DNA from: Trichopus zeylanicus subsp. travancoricus
Taxonomy: Eukaryota > Streptophyta > Magnoliopsida > Dioscoreales > Dioscoreaceae
Direction of reading: 5' to 3'
Assembly (NCBI GenBank): GCA_005019695.1
Contig: RXID01022476.1
Coordinates: forward strand, 1-64,000
DNA: 64,000 nucleotides
Below are positions 10,490 through 22,605 of this stretch, piece after piece. The translations under genes were made by a program, and so were the position numbers. Position 1 is the stretch's first letter. Every line of letters starts with the position of its first letter. The notes under the pieces are model-generated. The model was not told the DNA's origin. It ran no database searches and saw nothing but the letters and a program-made list of their open reading frames with translations.

Positions 10490-10960
10490 AATATATTTCA
10501 GATTTGAGTTTGATTTTATTTATCTGGAGTCAAAATTGACCTTGTATTAGGCCTTTATTGAGTTCAGGCATGCATCTTGATGGACTTCTGTTCAAGTTCA
10601 AGTTAATTCAGTTCAAGATAGCTTCTGTTCAGTCTAAGTCTGACTTGTTTTTGGTTTGACTTTGAGTTTGCCCTTTTAATTTGAACTTGATTTAACCTAA
10701 TTAGGATTTGATTTAAGTTTAGTTCAATCTAGATTGGATTTGATTTGAGCTCAACTTAATTTTAAATTAACCCATCTTGAGTCTGATTAGGGTTGAGTAT
10801 GAGTTTATTTGATTTAGGTTAACATAATTTGAATTTTTTGAAGTCTAGCTTGATTAAGGTTTTAGTCTATTTCTTTGATCAATTTAGATCCATTTAAGTT
10901 AATTTGACTTTTGTCCATTTATTTTGGCTTAGTTCAATTTCAACGTAATTGAGTTACTCT
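10490..10960 (-). repeat. Array 5 (irregular 'caaatt/gggtt' repeats) of A'
   Basis: Loose tandem phrases of roughly 30-40 bp with 'gatttgagttcaactt' variants, too diverged for a firm unit. The same composition is found at 36130-37080, 41090-41990 and 49930-51075. Confidence 0.6.
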
Positions 10961-11039
10961 ATGTTAAGCAATTTGATTTGAGGGTCCTTGACTATTTATG
11001 ATAATTTTAGATAGACCTATAGCCTAGCCTTAAATATGC

Positions 11040-12050
11040 GAACTAGAGGGTTGGCTTAGCTCGCGAGTTCAAAGGCTGGCTTAGAGGTGTAAGCCTGAGG
11101 GTTGACTAGGTGCTTGTTTGAAGACTTTCCAAGATGTGAACTCGAAGGCTAGCTGAATACAAGCCTGAAGGCTGGTTGAGTGTGAACTCGAAGGATAGCC
11201 TGGGTACAAGCTCGAAGGTTGGCTGAGTGTGAGCCCAAAAGGTTGATTGAGTCCGAGCTCAAAGACTAACTAAGTGCGAGTCCACATACTGGCTAAGTAC
11301 AAGGCTGATGGCTACCTAAATATAAGCCTAAAGGTTGGCTAAGTATAAGTTTGAAGGCTGACTGAGTATGAGCCCAAGGGCTGGTTAAGGTACGAGCCTG
11401 ATGTTCAGCTTGGAAGCGAGCTCGAAGGCTGGATAAATGCTAGCCCGAAGTGTAGTTAAGTGTGAGCCCAAAGGCTAGTTGAGGTGCAAACTTGAAAGCT
11501 GGTTAAATACTAGCCCGAAGGTTGATTGAATGTGAGTCCAAAGGTTGGCTAAGTGCGAACTCAAAGGCTAACCTCGATACAAGCCTAAAGGTTGGCTGAG
11601 TGCGAGCCCGAAGGCCAGCTCAGGTGCTAGCCCAAATGTTGGCTAAGATGTATGCCTAAACGCTAGTTGAGTGTAAGCCCAAAGACTGGCTGAGTGCAAG
11701 CCTGAAGACTGGCTAAGTGCTAGCCTGAAGGTTAATTGAGCTGCAAGCCCAAAGGCTAGTTTAGATGCGATCCCGAAGTCTAGTTAAGGTGTAAGCTTGA
11801 AGGTTGGTTGAGTGCAAACCTAAAGGCTGGCAAAGTGTGAGCCCAAAAATTGACTAGGTGAAAGCTCGAATACTAGCTGAGTGCGAGCCCAAAGGCTGGC
11901 TAAGTGCAAGCTTGAAGGCTAAGTTAGATGCGAGTCCGAAGGCTGGCTAGATGTGAGACTAAAGGTTAGCTTGGTGCAAGGCTGAAAACTGGCTGAGTCG
12001 GAGTTAGAAGGATGGCTGGGTGTGAGCCCAAATACTAGCTTGGAGTGACT
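11040..12050 (-). repeat. Array 3 (about 30-bp minisatellite) of A'
   Basis: About 34 degenerate units of 29-30 bp, plus-strand consensus close to GAGCCCGAAGGCTGGCTGAGTG. No unique spacers, so it is not a CRISPR-like array. The reverse complement forms the array at 40370-41090. Confidence 0.9.
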
Positions 12051-12055
12051 GGGAT

Positions 12056-13150
12056 TCACCATCTTTGAGGAGCCACAGATGGCCGCAGTGGATTAAGTGT
12101 TTATTATCTTCGAGGGGTCACGAGTGGCTATGAGTAGTATCGAGGGTTTGCTGTCTTTCAGGGACCACGGGTGGCCACGAGCCAGTTCATTCTCCCCTCT
12201 GAATCTTCCTCTCTGATTCTCCTCTAATGCCTTGAATTTTTTTTACCAATTTAGCCTATTTCCTTTTTTTAGTATCTAGAGTTTCCTTTATCTTAAGTCA
12301 ATAACTCGCTTCTATTTTCTTTTGGGCCTAGATCTTTCCCTTTTTTAGCCAACAATTTTTTCTATATATATTTTTTATTTTTTTTCCTATTTCTTTCTAA
12401 TTCTTCCTCACTTGTGCCCTATTCTTCTTCCTTTGTTCTTGAGCTCTACTGGGCCAAGGTGGCTGGGTCTCTTCTCTGATCAGATCTGATCAAATTTGGC
12501 CTGATTTGGCCTTCCTCTAGTGGCGCACAATAAGGACAAGGGCCCAAGCCCTCATCTTGTTTGTTTCCAGGTTGGGTTTGGCCGAGTATGGTCGGGTATG
12601 GCTCAGGCGGCGCAAAAACTAGTGGGGAAGCATGAGAGTTCGTGTGGTGTGGGCTAGTGGAGCAGTAGTCCGCCATGAGAGCCGCAAGGCCACCAGAGCC
12701 ATGCAGGAGATAGCAAGTGGTGTAGGTGCGGATCTGCATGAGGCAATGGGCCGAGGTGGTGACTCCATGGATGGGTGGCATGGCTCAAACTGGTACAATG
12801 TGATCAACAATGATGTGGTGAGGCCACAATTTGGTGTGAAGAGGGGTGGGTTTTTTTTTTTGGGGGGGGGGGGGTGCTGCGCTTAGTTGTGCATGATGGT
12901 GCTGGCAGTGGAGTGGTAGCAACATCAAGGAAGAGAACATGGGCAGCTGGGCTATTGCGTGTTGGTGGCATGGTACTGAAAACTCCCTCAAAGGGGAAGA
13001 AAGGCAAAAGAGAGAAAAACACAAGGAAGAGGAAGAACAAGATAAGTTTTGGAACTCTTACCTTTCTTGCTTCATGTTCTTTTCTTCTCATCGATTTCTT
13101 CACAATAATATTTGTCTTTCTAATCTCTCTCTTTTTGCGATGTTAATAGG
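12056..13150 (-). other. Leader, purine-rich tract and GC-rich segment of A'
   Basis: On the minus strand: a GC-rich segment (13150-12440) with several overlapping 60-110-codon frames, none recognised; a purine-rich stretch (pyrimidine-rich on the plus strand, 12200-12440); then 'gtggccac' phrases before array 3 (12056-12200). Elements C and D show the same succession, so the overlapping frames are better explained as repeat sequence than as genes. Confidence 0.55.
12850..12875. repeat. Adjacent poly-T and poly-G runs
   Basis: A run of about twelve T followed directly by about thirteen G. Such runs are prone to slippage and to base-calling error, so the length should not be trusted. Confidence 0.85.
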
Positions 13151-14030
13151 GTTTATATAGGGGTTCAAAGAGATAAAGTATAGCTAGAAAAGATCTCCTC
13201 TAATTTGAATTTTTGAATAGTGGATATGGGTGTAGATAGATATGGATATGACTTATCTTGAGTTTGGATAAGTTTGCGAAGAGATATGAATAAATCTGTT
13301 TGTTGTAAATGATGATAATGTGAAAGTTCTACTCATCTTGAATATTGAATGTATAGAGATAAAATTTATAAACTTTTTCCAAAAAATAGACTAAATTGTA
13401 ATTTTATGAATTTCGGGGTCTTTTTCAAATAAAATTGGACTTATTCATAAAGAAAATTTTTTGAGTAACTTAGTTGTAGAAAGTTGAAACTCTAGGGGTC
13501 TATTTGTAAACAAAAAATTTTGAAGGGGTTTATTCATAAATCTTGAATTTCGTAGGAATTGAATTATAATTATTGATCTTTTAAAGAGTTTATTTGTAAA
13601 TTCTAAATTTTGCAGGACTGATTTATAATTTTAAAATTTTGTTGAATATTTCTGCAAAATTCTTGTTCTAGGGGCCTATTTGTAAGAAATATTTGACCAA
13701 GGATCATTTATAAAGAATTATTTATTTCAAGAACTCATTTATAAACTTCTTATATTTTTTCATTTTGGCCTTGATTTGAGATAGATTCCGGGTCTAATTT
13801 TGGTCCAAGTATCCAATCCACTCAGGTTACTTTGCTTTGAGCCCAAATTTTTAAAGAATTAAGGTTTAAATCAAGCTCAAGTTTTGGCGAAACTCAGATG
13901 TGATTTAAGTCTGACTGAGACCCATATTTGGGCCACAATTTAATAATATCCAAGTCTTCATTTTAATCATATTTTAATTAAATTTAATTATAGTAAAAAT
14001 CATCTCAAATAGTTTGAAACAATCAATGGT
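13151..14030 (-). repeat. Head of element A', minus strand (copy 2 of 1-673)
   Basis: From 13358 on this is the duplicate of 1-673. Bases 13151-13357 lead from the leader into the head ('gatatgaataaat', 'attgaatgtataga'), echoing 880-1030. The head is complete here because the element continues leftward to 9755. Confidence 0.6.
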
Positions 14031-14046
14031 CCCCTATCATGTTAGA

Positions 14047-15548
14047 GGATAGAAGCATAGCAATACGAAAAAAACAAAGGAAGTAAACACCCAAGATAAG
14101 TTTTGATAACCTCTGTGATCTTCGAGTTTTTCTCTTCTTAGCTCTCATTAGCATCTCCTCTCTCTGATGCCCATTTCTTCTGTAGGAATCTAGAGCTTTA
14201 TAGGCATTAATAAGATTGAATCAATCTTTGTTTGAAAAGTCAAGTTATGGATATGAATAATGATTTTTGTTTGATTTAAATTTATAAGGATGGATGAAAA
14301 TTATTAGATAAATTTGTGTTGAGATCGGATAAGATTGTAGATGAGAAAATTCAAAAATTATACTTATTTCTCGATATTGAATTTATAAGGGGGGTATTTG
14401 CGAATTTTTTCCAAAAAATCTGGACTAAATCATAATTCTACAAAATTCAGGGTCTTTTTAGAAAAAAAGCTTGTTCATAAAATGTTAAAACTTTTAAGAT
14501 TCATTTTGAATAAAATTTAAACTTATTTGCGAATAAAAATGTTTGAGAAATTTATTTGCAAAATCTAAATTTTGCAAAGACCAATTTATAATTTTAGGTT
14601 TTTATTGGATATCTTCACACATTCCAATCCCATGGACTTAAGGTAAGAAAAATCCAGATAAAAATCTTTTCATAAGAATTTATTTGATCTAGGAAATTAT
14701 TTATTAAATTCTTGTATTTTTCATTTTGACCCAGATTTTGGATAAATTTTGGACCCAATCATAATTCAAATATTCAGCCTAGTTAGCCTATTTGAACTAA
14801 GCCTGGTTTGAGTCCAAATTTCTCAATGATTCAGGTTCAAATTGAGCTCAATTTTCAGCTAAAATCAGGCGTGATTTAAGTCTAATTGAGATCCATATTT
14901 AAAGCATAATTTAGTGGCATATAAGTCTCAATTTTAATCACATGTCAATTAAAGTTTGATTATGGCAAAAATCACCTCAAATATTAGGTAAATTTCTCAA
15001 GAGACCGTGATGATAGTGAACTACTATGAGATAGCATGGTATTGATATTTCTATTTTTGAAAGAAACATGAATAATATCAGAGGATTTTGAGGTACCTGA
15101 GTCTTCCACCGCCTTCATGGTGTATCTGATCTCCAACATGCTTCTGCGCAAGGGGCTGACTCAATGGAAGAGGTAGGTTCTAGAGCTACAATGGTTGGGG
15201 GTTGTGTCTTCGGCGCTAGGGGTTCAAAAGGGGTGTTCCTTAATTTGCCCCAAGTCCTCCTTCCCATCTAGCATTTGAGACCCCTCCAATCACCTTCTTG
15301 GATGATTTCATCTTCCATAGAATATCCAATTGTAGAGAATTTGGGTCCCTGTAGCTAGTTTCGCTCAACAAACTTATACTATGTGACTTTATCAGTCCAG
15401 CAGGCTATTCCTCACCACTTATGTTTTTGCATTAGGATTATAGCCATCCACTTCTTTGGGGACCCAGCGAAGAAACTTTCCCTCCAAGTCGCTCTTCTGA
15501 AGCTTTTTCATGGTTATTGCTACCTCAAGAATTTTCGCAGTAGGAAAG
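14047..15548. repeat. Second head remnant and flank, copy 2
   Basis: Duplicate of 690-2191. No differences that create or destroy a feature, apart from the base at 15547, which changes the left flank of the TRIM. Confidence 0.6.
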
Positions 15549-16108
15549 TGTTAGGGGAGCCGAAAGAGTGTTGAATCAGAATAATATAGTGGGCCGAGCA
15601 CCAAACCATCCCAAAAACTTAAACTCATGAGATATGGACTTTTTTCACTATATATATTGGACCCTATCTATCCAATATTCGATTTGAGACTAATTTATCA
15701 CACATGACATTATAACAATCTCTCCCTTCATGTGTGATTTGATTATATCAATTTTAACACTCTTAATCAAGAACTCTTTTACTCGACCAGTCCCACCGTA
15801 TGACCCATACCAATAGGTTTTTGTCTCATTATTTTAATTTTTTTAAGAAAAACTAACATGCGACTCAATTCAATCACACCATCGTGGTAATTTCGATCTT
15901 AAGAGTTTGCACAGATTTGAAACTGAAGCTCTAATACCATTTGTTAGGGGAGCTGAAAGAGTGTCGAACCGAAATAATATAGTGGGCCGAGCACCAAACC
16001 ATCCAAAAATTTAATCTCATGGGATATGGCCTTTTTCACTATATATATTGAACTCTATCTATCTAATATTCGATGTTGGACTAATTTATCATATATCATA
16101 TTATAACA
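15549..16108 (-). mobile_element. TRIM, copy 2
   Basis: Duplicate of the element at 2192-2751: LTRs at 15549-15717 and 15942-16108, Met-tRNA primer site at 15928-15940, polypurine tract at the left inner edge. Its flanks are GAAAG and GAAAA. This is a better 5-bp target-site duplication than in copy 1 (GAATG), so copy 2 keeps the older base at this site. Confidence 0.88.
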
Positions 16109-16356
16109 GAAAAGCATATTAGGGAGCTATCCTCTTTGATAGCCTTCCAATTTTAGGTCTCTAGCCATCGTTCTGCATAGGCATCTTGTATAATCTAGCA
16201 TGAAGGTGCTACCCTGGTGATTCGGAGCACTGCATAGGTTGCCAAGGCTTCCATCCTAGCCCTAACTTCTTGATCTATGGGCAATTCGAAACATCTAGTG
16301 GAAGATTGAGGTGGTTCACCTTGGAATCTTGATCTTGAAGTGCCCACACTACACTA

Positions 16357-16448
16357 CATCACCCGATGACCAGCTGCTTCGCTGCGGTGACAGATGATGG
16401 GGCATCACCCGATGACCAGCTCCTTCGCTGCGGTGACAGATGATGGGG
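16357..16448. repeat. 46-bp tandem doublet, copy 2
   Basis: Duplicate of 3000-3091 with the same internal one-base difference between its two units. Confidence 0.9.
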
Positions 16449-17955
16449 TTTCGGCACTTAGATGCCTAATATCCTCATTCCAGGCAGTGAAAATACTAAA
16501 AAATTAGACCCTGCTCCATCATATTTCTCCCCACGATCTAGATCTAGGGTCTATGGACTCATCATCGAGTAGGATTAGGGATTTCTTTCCCTACAAGGAG
16601 AACCATTTCGAAAGAGGCTCTATACGAAGAGATAGAAACCCTAATTTTGCATCTAGATCTTTCTGTTAGGCTGGGCTTGTTGGGCATAGTAGTGATCTAC
16701 GGAGAGATTTGTCTACACGGAGCTTGTTCCTTGGGTCCCCAGGTGAGGAACCAAGGGATCCATCTTGAGCTTCATATGAAAGCAGTAATTGAGCAAGGAG
16801 AAATCAATTCTAGATTTTTCGAAATTGATTTTCAGATATAAATATAAATTAGATTTCATAATTACCCTATCTCTATTATACTTGTGTGGAGGAACACAAA
16901 TGTAGAAGTAGCTCTGGATAACACCCTTTGAGACTCATTAAATCGTGCTAAAGAACTATGTCCGTTGAAGACATCGAGCTTGTCATAACTTAGTGTTAAA
17001 CTAGGCCTCAACCTTGGGAGTGTCACTCCATAATTTGGTTTAGGGTTCGGCTCTGCTCGACTTGACCAGTTTACTTCAATATATTGCCAATTGTTTAATT
17101 TTTTATTACAGTTAATTTAGGTGTCCATGCAGTCACTAACGGAGAGTTTTTAACAATTTTTTTCACGGTATTTTTTTCTTACAAATCGACAAAAATATGA
17201 CTTATCAAATCATGATTTTTAGAAGTTTCTCTGATCTAATTTAGTAGCGAACTGGACTCTCATGACAGTTAGTTTAGATGAGATAACTCCGGTAAAAATC
17301 CATCTAGTAAGAAGGAAGTTAACTTCATATCGAAACTATGGGTTTAATGACTCACATCTCCCCTACCCTGCTGTTAAGCTCTTATAATTTCAAGTGTTTG
17401 CTCGTATTTTTACCAATTACATTGATTTTTCGGACAAGGAAGCTATTATTCTAAATGGCCATGATGTGTGGCTTCAATTCTTATCGACTAATGCAGATAT
17501 AAGAGTCAGAGCGCGCGGGATCAGTCCTGAAGTTTGTTGATCTGGGCTCGGGAAGGGTCGGAAGCGGCAATGGGAGGCCCGGGCGGCAAGGAGATTCCCC
17601 ATCGATGGCCCAGCGGACGACGCATGTGCTCTTGTAGTTTAAGTTCGACGGCGATCGTGATCTGGTTGTGGGTTAGCAGTAGCAACAAAGGAGAAGAAGC
17701 GGGGTGGGTCGGGCTGAAGCTCGAGGCCTGGCCCGCGTGGGCAGCCTTAGGGACGGTTAGTAAGTTACAAGGAAAATAATGAAATGAAAACGCCTGCGTT
17801 TCTTGGGACAGAAAAGGACAGATATGGCCTCGAGGATCTCTGTTAATTCGGAAACTTTAGGAATAATTAAATATAATTATTGTATATATACATAATCCCT
17901 CGTCGTGTCCTAAAACCGTCAAAAATTATATATATATATATATATATATTCTGAG
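16449..17955. other. Copy 2 of intergenic and GC-rich block
   Basis: Duplicate of 3092-4598, including the GC-rich block (17508-17797) and the TA run (17927-17949). One base differs, at 17406. No supported gene. Confidence 0.4.
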
Positions 17956-18141
17956 ATGCAACGCGGAGGATTCATCGTGAACCCATCTTCCTCAACCACT
18001 CAACCAGCAGCATCAAACCCTACCGACTTTCTTATTTTCATTCAAGAAGACCACCGCCACCCAGAAATCTCCTTCTACGTCCCTCTTTCATTTGCTATCA
18101 GCCTCTGCCGTTTGTCGCCCTTGCTAGATATCTCAACCTAG
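17956..18141 (+). pseudogene. Exon-like frame, copy 2
   Basis: Identical to the 61-codon frame at 4599-4784. It shows the same partial match to the start of the frame at 19042. Confidence 0.5.
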
Positions 18142-19041
18142 ACGCTGCTTACGCTTTTGGCCTTGAGTATATCTGATGTTGTTCTCGCAATTATGCATGT
18201 GTGGACCAAATCCTATTTACATAGAGGCCAAGTGCATGGGATATTTACAAGATCTGAAAGCATAAATGCAAATAACCTTATATTTTCTTTCAAAAAATAA
18301 CATGGTTTTTGAGGATATATATGTGCAAATATTGTTTTGATATCTGTATATATGGTTTGGTGAATTTTTACAGTTATACACATTCAAATAGTTCTAAATT
18401 TCAGTTTTACAAGATTATGCATGCAAGAAACCTGTTTTTCTCGCTCTCTTTCCCTCTCACTCATGCGATGACCCAGACTACCAGTTTGTTAGTTTCATGG
18501 CAATGAGAATGAAACCCACAGCATGCCGCCCACCAAAATTGGGCTTGACAAGATGACGCTAGATCTACCAGTGGGGGACGGAAGCCGAGTACGTCGGATG
18601 TTCTCACCCTAATCAGAGAAAAGACCTCGTCGTCGGAAGCAAAACCAGCAGCAGAGGAGATTACAAGAGCTCGCCGTTGGGAACGGAACCAGCGGCAGAG
18701 GAGATCGACGACGACAGCGATATGCAAAGAGAATGGCGCTGGGAGAAGATGGGGAGTTGCCTAAGATCGGTCAAACGTCTTCAAGCCCGGAGTGGTCCTG
18801 ATCTCCTATTTTGCATGGATCGCAATCTACCGCGACAAACCTATAGAAAGACTTCTCCATTTTCTGTAGATTATTATGTCCATGTGGCAACTTACAATAG
18901 GTTGGTTTGCATCGACTGTTCGCCGTTTTAAACAGTTGATCGGTTCTTGTCTCTCGGATCTGACGAAGTAGATGATGCAACACGCAGCCCACAGAATTAG
19001 CTGTAATCTATTGTCTTTGTTATTTAAAAAAAACACGACAT

Positions 19042-19713
19042 TTGAGGCGACCGTCCAGCAAGTCATTAACCCTCATCTTTAGTAGCATAAAAGGCGACCG
19101 TCCACGAGGCCTTCGGTCCGTTCAAATACCCCGGATGCAACCCCCACGATTCATGATGGTCCCGTCTGCCTCTACCACGATTGGCGTAGAAACCAGCACC
19201 ATTGAATCCTATTACGTTGTTTGCATTGAAGAAGAGCAGCGCCACCCAGAAATCACTACTCCACGCTTCTCTTTCATTTGCTATCACCGCCGCCGCAGCG
19301 TCTCCTTCCCACTTACTACTACTGCTATTGACAGAGGCATAAGCCAATCATTAAATGACAAGTTGATGGATTTTGCAACCCAGTCAATGCTCGCCCTTTT
19401 GGCGTTGAGCTTCTCCGGTGCTGTATCTGTTTCATGGTCATCTTTGAAGGTGTTCTCCATCTCCAGTGTGCTTCTTTTTGCGTCGGTTGTCGCTACCATG
19501 GCTCTGCCGTCTCTCTTTCATGCTTCTGTCCTCCAAGTTGTCATCAAAATTTCATCTTCTCTGTCCTTCGCATCTATTGCCCATCTATTACTCCCGGCTA
19601 GATGTCAATGGCTTGCGTTCATACTCGGTTCTTTTGTGCTGGCCTCCTTCTTCCATGGCCTGCTTCTCTCAGTTTTCCGAGTGCTTCATCACTGTTGTCG
19701 GCGAAGGAGATGA
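19042..19713 (+). CDS. Hypothetical membrane-protein-like frame, copy 2
   Basis: Identical at protein level to 5685-6356: 223 codons, better start at Met33, four hydrophobic segments after residue 112, Cys/Arg-rich end. Upstream is the duplicate of the GC-richer block (18517-19041). Nothing distinguishes which copy, if either, is expressed. Confidence 0.4.
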   Translation: MRRPSSKSLTLIFSSIKGDRPRGLRSVQIPRMQPPRFMMVPSASTTIGVETSTIESYYVVCIEEEQRHPEITTPRFSFICYHRRRSVSFPLTTTAIDRGISQSLNDKLMDFATQSMLALLALSFSGAVSVSWSSLKVFSISSVLLFASVVATMALPSLFHASVLQVVIKISSSLSFASIAHLLLPARCQWLAFILGSFVLASFFHGLLLSVFRVLHHCCRRRR

Positions 19714-20486
19714 GCTTGGTAGCTGCGACCCTTCATTAGAAGTAAATTGTTCTGCCATATCAGCTAAATTGTATTGATCAAGTATATGGCAACGAGTTCG
19801 GAGCTTTATGATTCCTGTTTGTTGATTGAAGCAAGATTTTAAATTTCACTAGGAGACTCACCAAAATTAGTACGTTTGGGTGAAAATATTTTGAATCTTT
19901 CATATTTTTTTAAAATATTAAATTTTCGAAATAGTTTTTAAATCGGTTTCAACTGAAAATTAAAATTTTAGATTAAAGAATAATTTAACAAAAATAATTG
20001 GGAATTAGGGAATTTCATAAACAAGCTATGTTGCTTGTTTATGTAACACCCTTCAAAATTTCTATATCAGCAAAAAATTTCTTTGTTTTGTCAAAAATTT
20101 TTCAAATAAACGCGTTTTGAACTAATGCGGAAAATTATAACAGAATGTTGCGAGAACATTTTGCTGGGGGTATTTAAAAAGTTGTATTTTTTATTGATAA
20201 AAAATTTCAAACTTTGAGTATTTGTCTTGTTTTCAACCAAGTCTTTAAGTTGCAATTTCGAAATTAGTTTTATAGAAATTAATATATTTTGATCATTTCA
20301 ATTCGTTTCGATCAAAACAAATTTATTTTGTCTTTTATCAAATTATTTTTTAAAATTTTAGCTAAATGTTGAATTTAAATTTAAAAATATTAGAAATTTT
20401 GAGAAAAATATAAATCGAATTTTATATTGTTAATGGAGCCCGATTCATTATCGGGTTTGGTCCGAGAGGGTTCTTGAGATCTCAAT

Positions 20487-21092
20487 CCATTACCTCCTCA
20501 CCGATCTGCAGTAAAAAAATATTGTGAAACTGACCAGCAGGAGCTCTTCGATAATGACTCCTCCGATGTGTAAGTCAGAAATGATCTCTTAAAATATAAT
20601 GGACAAGAAAAGTAACGTTAATCTTACCTCTTCGAAAAATAGGTTATTTATAGAACATAAGGTAATATCGCATATTAGAATCCCACAATTCCAAGTAAAA
20701 CAATCTCGCTAGATTTTTTGTAATGGACAATTATAAATCTCGAGTTCTTCAAAATTTATTTTCAAGAATAAAGACAAGCAGAATCTTACAGTTATTTGAT
20801 CTTTATCCTCATCTCACCGAAGTATTCGAGTTCGAAGGCTTCAACGTAATTCCCTTGTAAGCTAGTCGAGCCAAAAGGGACTTTTCTGCTAGCCGAGGAC
20901 ACCGAGGTTCTCTTAGCTTTGTGTATAGACAAATTTGGCTTCTCATAGCTCACTATTGACAGCTTTTCACATCTTGAAATTAAGGAGTGTTATACCTCAG
21001 ATACAACCCTTTAAGGCTCGGTCTATGTTTTAGTTCTTACTGACTTATCAACTAGATCAATTTACTTTGGTGTATCATTAGTGGCCCCAAGT
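20487..21092 (+). repeat. Dispersed repeat R1, copy in second duplicate
   Basis: Duplicate of 7130-7735 with one difference at 21054. Its inverted partner is at 43290-43830. Confidence 0.75.
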
Positions 21093-22605
21093 CTAAACAT
21101 CGAGATGATTAACCTCAGAGTTTGGAGTTACCAATAAAGAACAATTACTCTCATGTCGAAAGCCCAATGGATTCTTGGAAGGCGAGTGGCTGTCTTCATT
21201 TAATGTGCCGCATAGCTTCTTTATCATGCGCTTGCACATTTTGAAGTCATCGCAATTTGTTATTCGGTTGGTGTCAGATTGTTTGGGGGGGAGGGATGGT
21301 CCTTTGCTATGTGTTTGTCAAGATTCGGGCCTCATTTCAAAAAGACATGGTCCTTCATGAGTGGCCAAGATTTTGCCATGTGTTGACCATCAGATAGCTT
21401 TACGGGGCCATAAAATTGTGCTTAAGAGCGACAATCTCACTTTTTTGCCCCGTCTCCCTCAAATATAAATCCTAGCTTTTCCTCTAGCAATAACGCTGCT
21501 ACCCCTTCAACCGTCGTTGCTTTGTCTCCATCTCGGACTGAGAGTGTTGTTGCGGTGATTCCAGCCACCTCCATTGCTATTGTAGCTCATGGGGCCTCTA
21601 TCCTCACACCCATGGAGGTTGCCCCTTCTTCTTCTTAATCTCAATGTATGAGTGCCTTTACTTCCCCTTGGTCCTTGTCCCATTTTCATTCTTTATAGTA
21701 GTAGCCTATTAGAATAATTACGAACCTAGATCATCTAAGGCTAGAATTTGATTGAATTTGAATTGGGACTTTAGGTTAGGGCTTCTCACAGGACTATAGT
21801 TGTTCACCAAGTTGAGACATAACACTAAACCATCGAAGTTCTTGCCTACTCCCCTTGCAATCTGGAGCCTTTAATCTTGGTCGAATAATAGGAATTTTTA
21901 CCCATAAAACCCTAGGGTTACCCTCCTAGTTTAGAATTTGGTTATTTCCAGTCTCAGGCATCATTGTATCTATTATAAATATTTTTGTGTTATCTCACTT
22001 TAGTAGAAAGTCTCTTTCTCGAGCATTCAGTGATTCAGACATTGCATGATTTGATATGTAATGGGGAACCTTCCTCTATCTAAGTTTGGATATCTGAGTA
22101 GACCCTTAGAGAGAAAGAAGTAGGGCATTTGGTCTAGATTTTTGGCTTCCCGGATGACGTTAAAGTCAATGTCTAGGGCTCAGAGGCAAATACTTCTATT
22201 CTTAAGCAATAGTTTGTATATGACTTTATGATATTCTGGGAGATATTTGAATGATGACTCACGTACCTTGTAGACAGTTTCATCACAACGATATTAGCCA
22301 ACCTCAACCTAACCCCTAACCAACTCATCCCCAACACTATGAGACTTATCACAGTGTTCTGAGCTTTGGCAACTACCAAGGGCATCCCCCGATTGTGGAG
22401 ATATTCCACGATGTCTTCTAAGGAGGCCACAATTAGGAAGTTGATGGGAGATGGTACCTCTCATCGAGGAGGGGTCAGCGTCTCTTCAAAGCCAATCCGT
22501 CCTCCATTCACAAGAGAGAATCCTAGGCTTCAGAGCGAATGGGGGAAGCCTTCTAAACACTGGAAACCTCCCTAGGTTCCACCACAGATTTGCCAACTTC
22601 TATTG

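Larger units (their letters stand above)
9755..13357 (-). repeat. MA element A' (modular minisatellite element), minus strand
   Basis: Read on the minus strand it has the family order: head (13358 into the duplicate), GC-rich leader (13150-12440), purine-rich tract (12440-12200), array 3 (12050-11040), array 5 (10960-10490), a PBS-like doublet (10440 and 10330), array 2 and array 1 (10330-9755). The junction phrases between modules are shared with element D at 40320 ('ctcaaagatRgtgaatcc') and 41100 ('aattatcataaata'). No protein-coding frame is convincing. The tail module is missing because the duplication joint cuts it at 9755. Confidence 0.75.

Noticed and set aside
11040..12050. Regular 30-bp repeats resembling a CRISPR array
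   Set aside because: Units follow one another without unique spacers, are degenerate, and lie in a plant repeat element with no cas-like genes.
12446..13160. Several overlapping frames of 63-111 codons on both strands
   Set aside because: They lie in the GC-rich leader of element A', overlap each other in many frames, include the T/G homopolymers, and match no domain.
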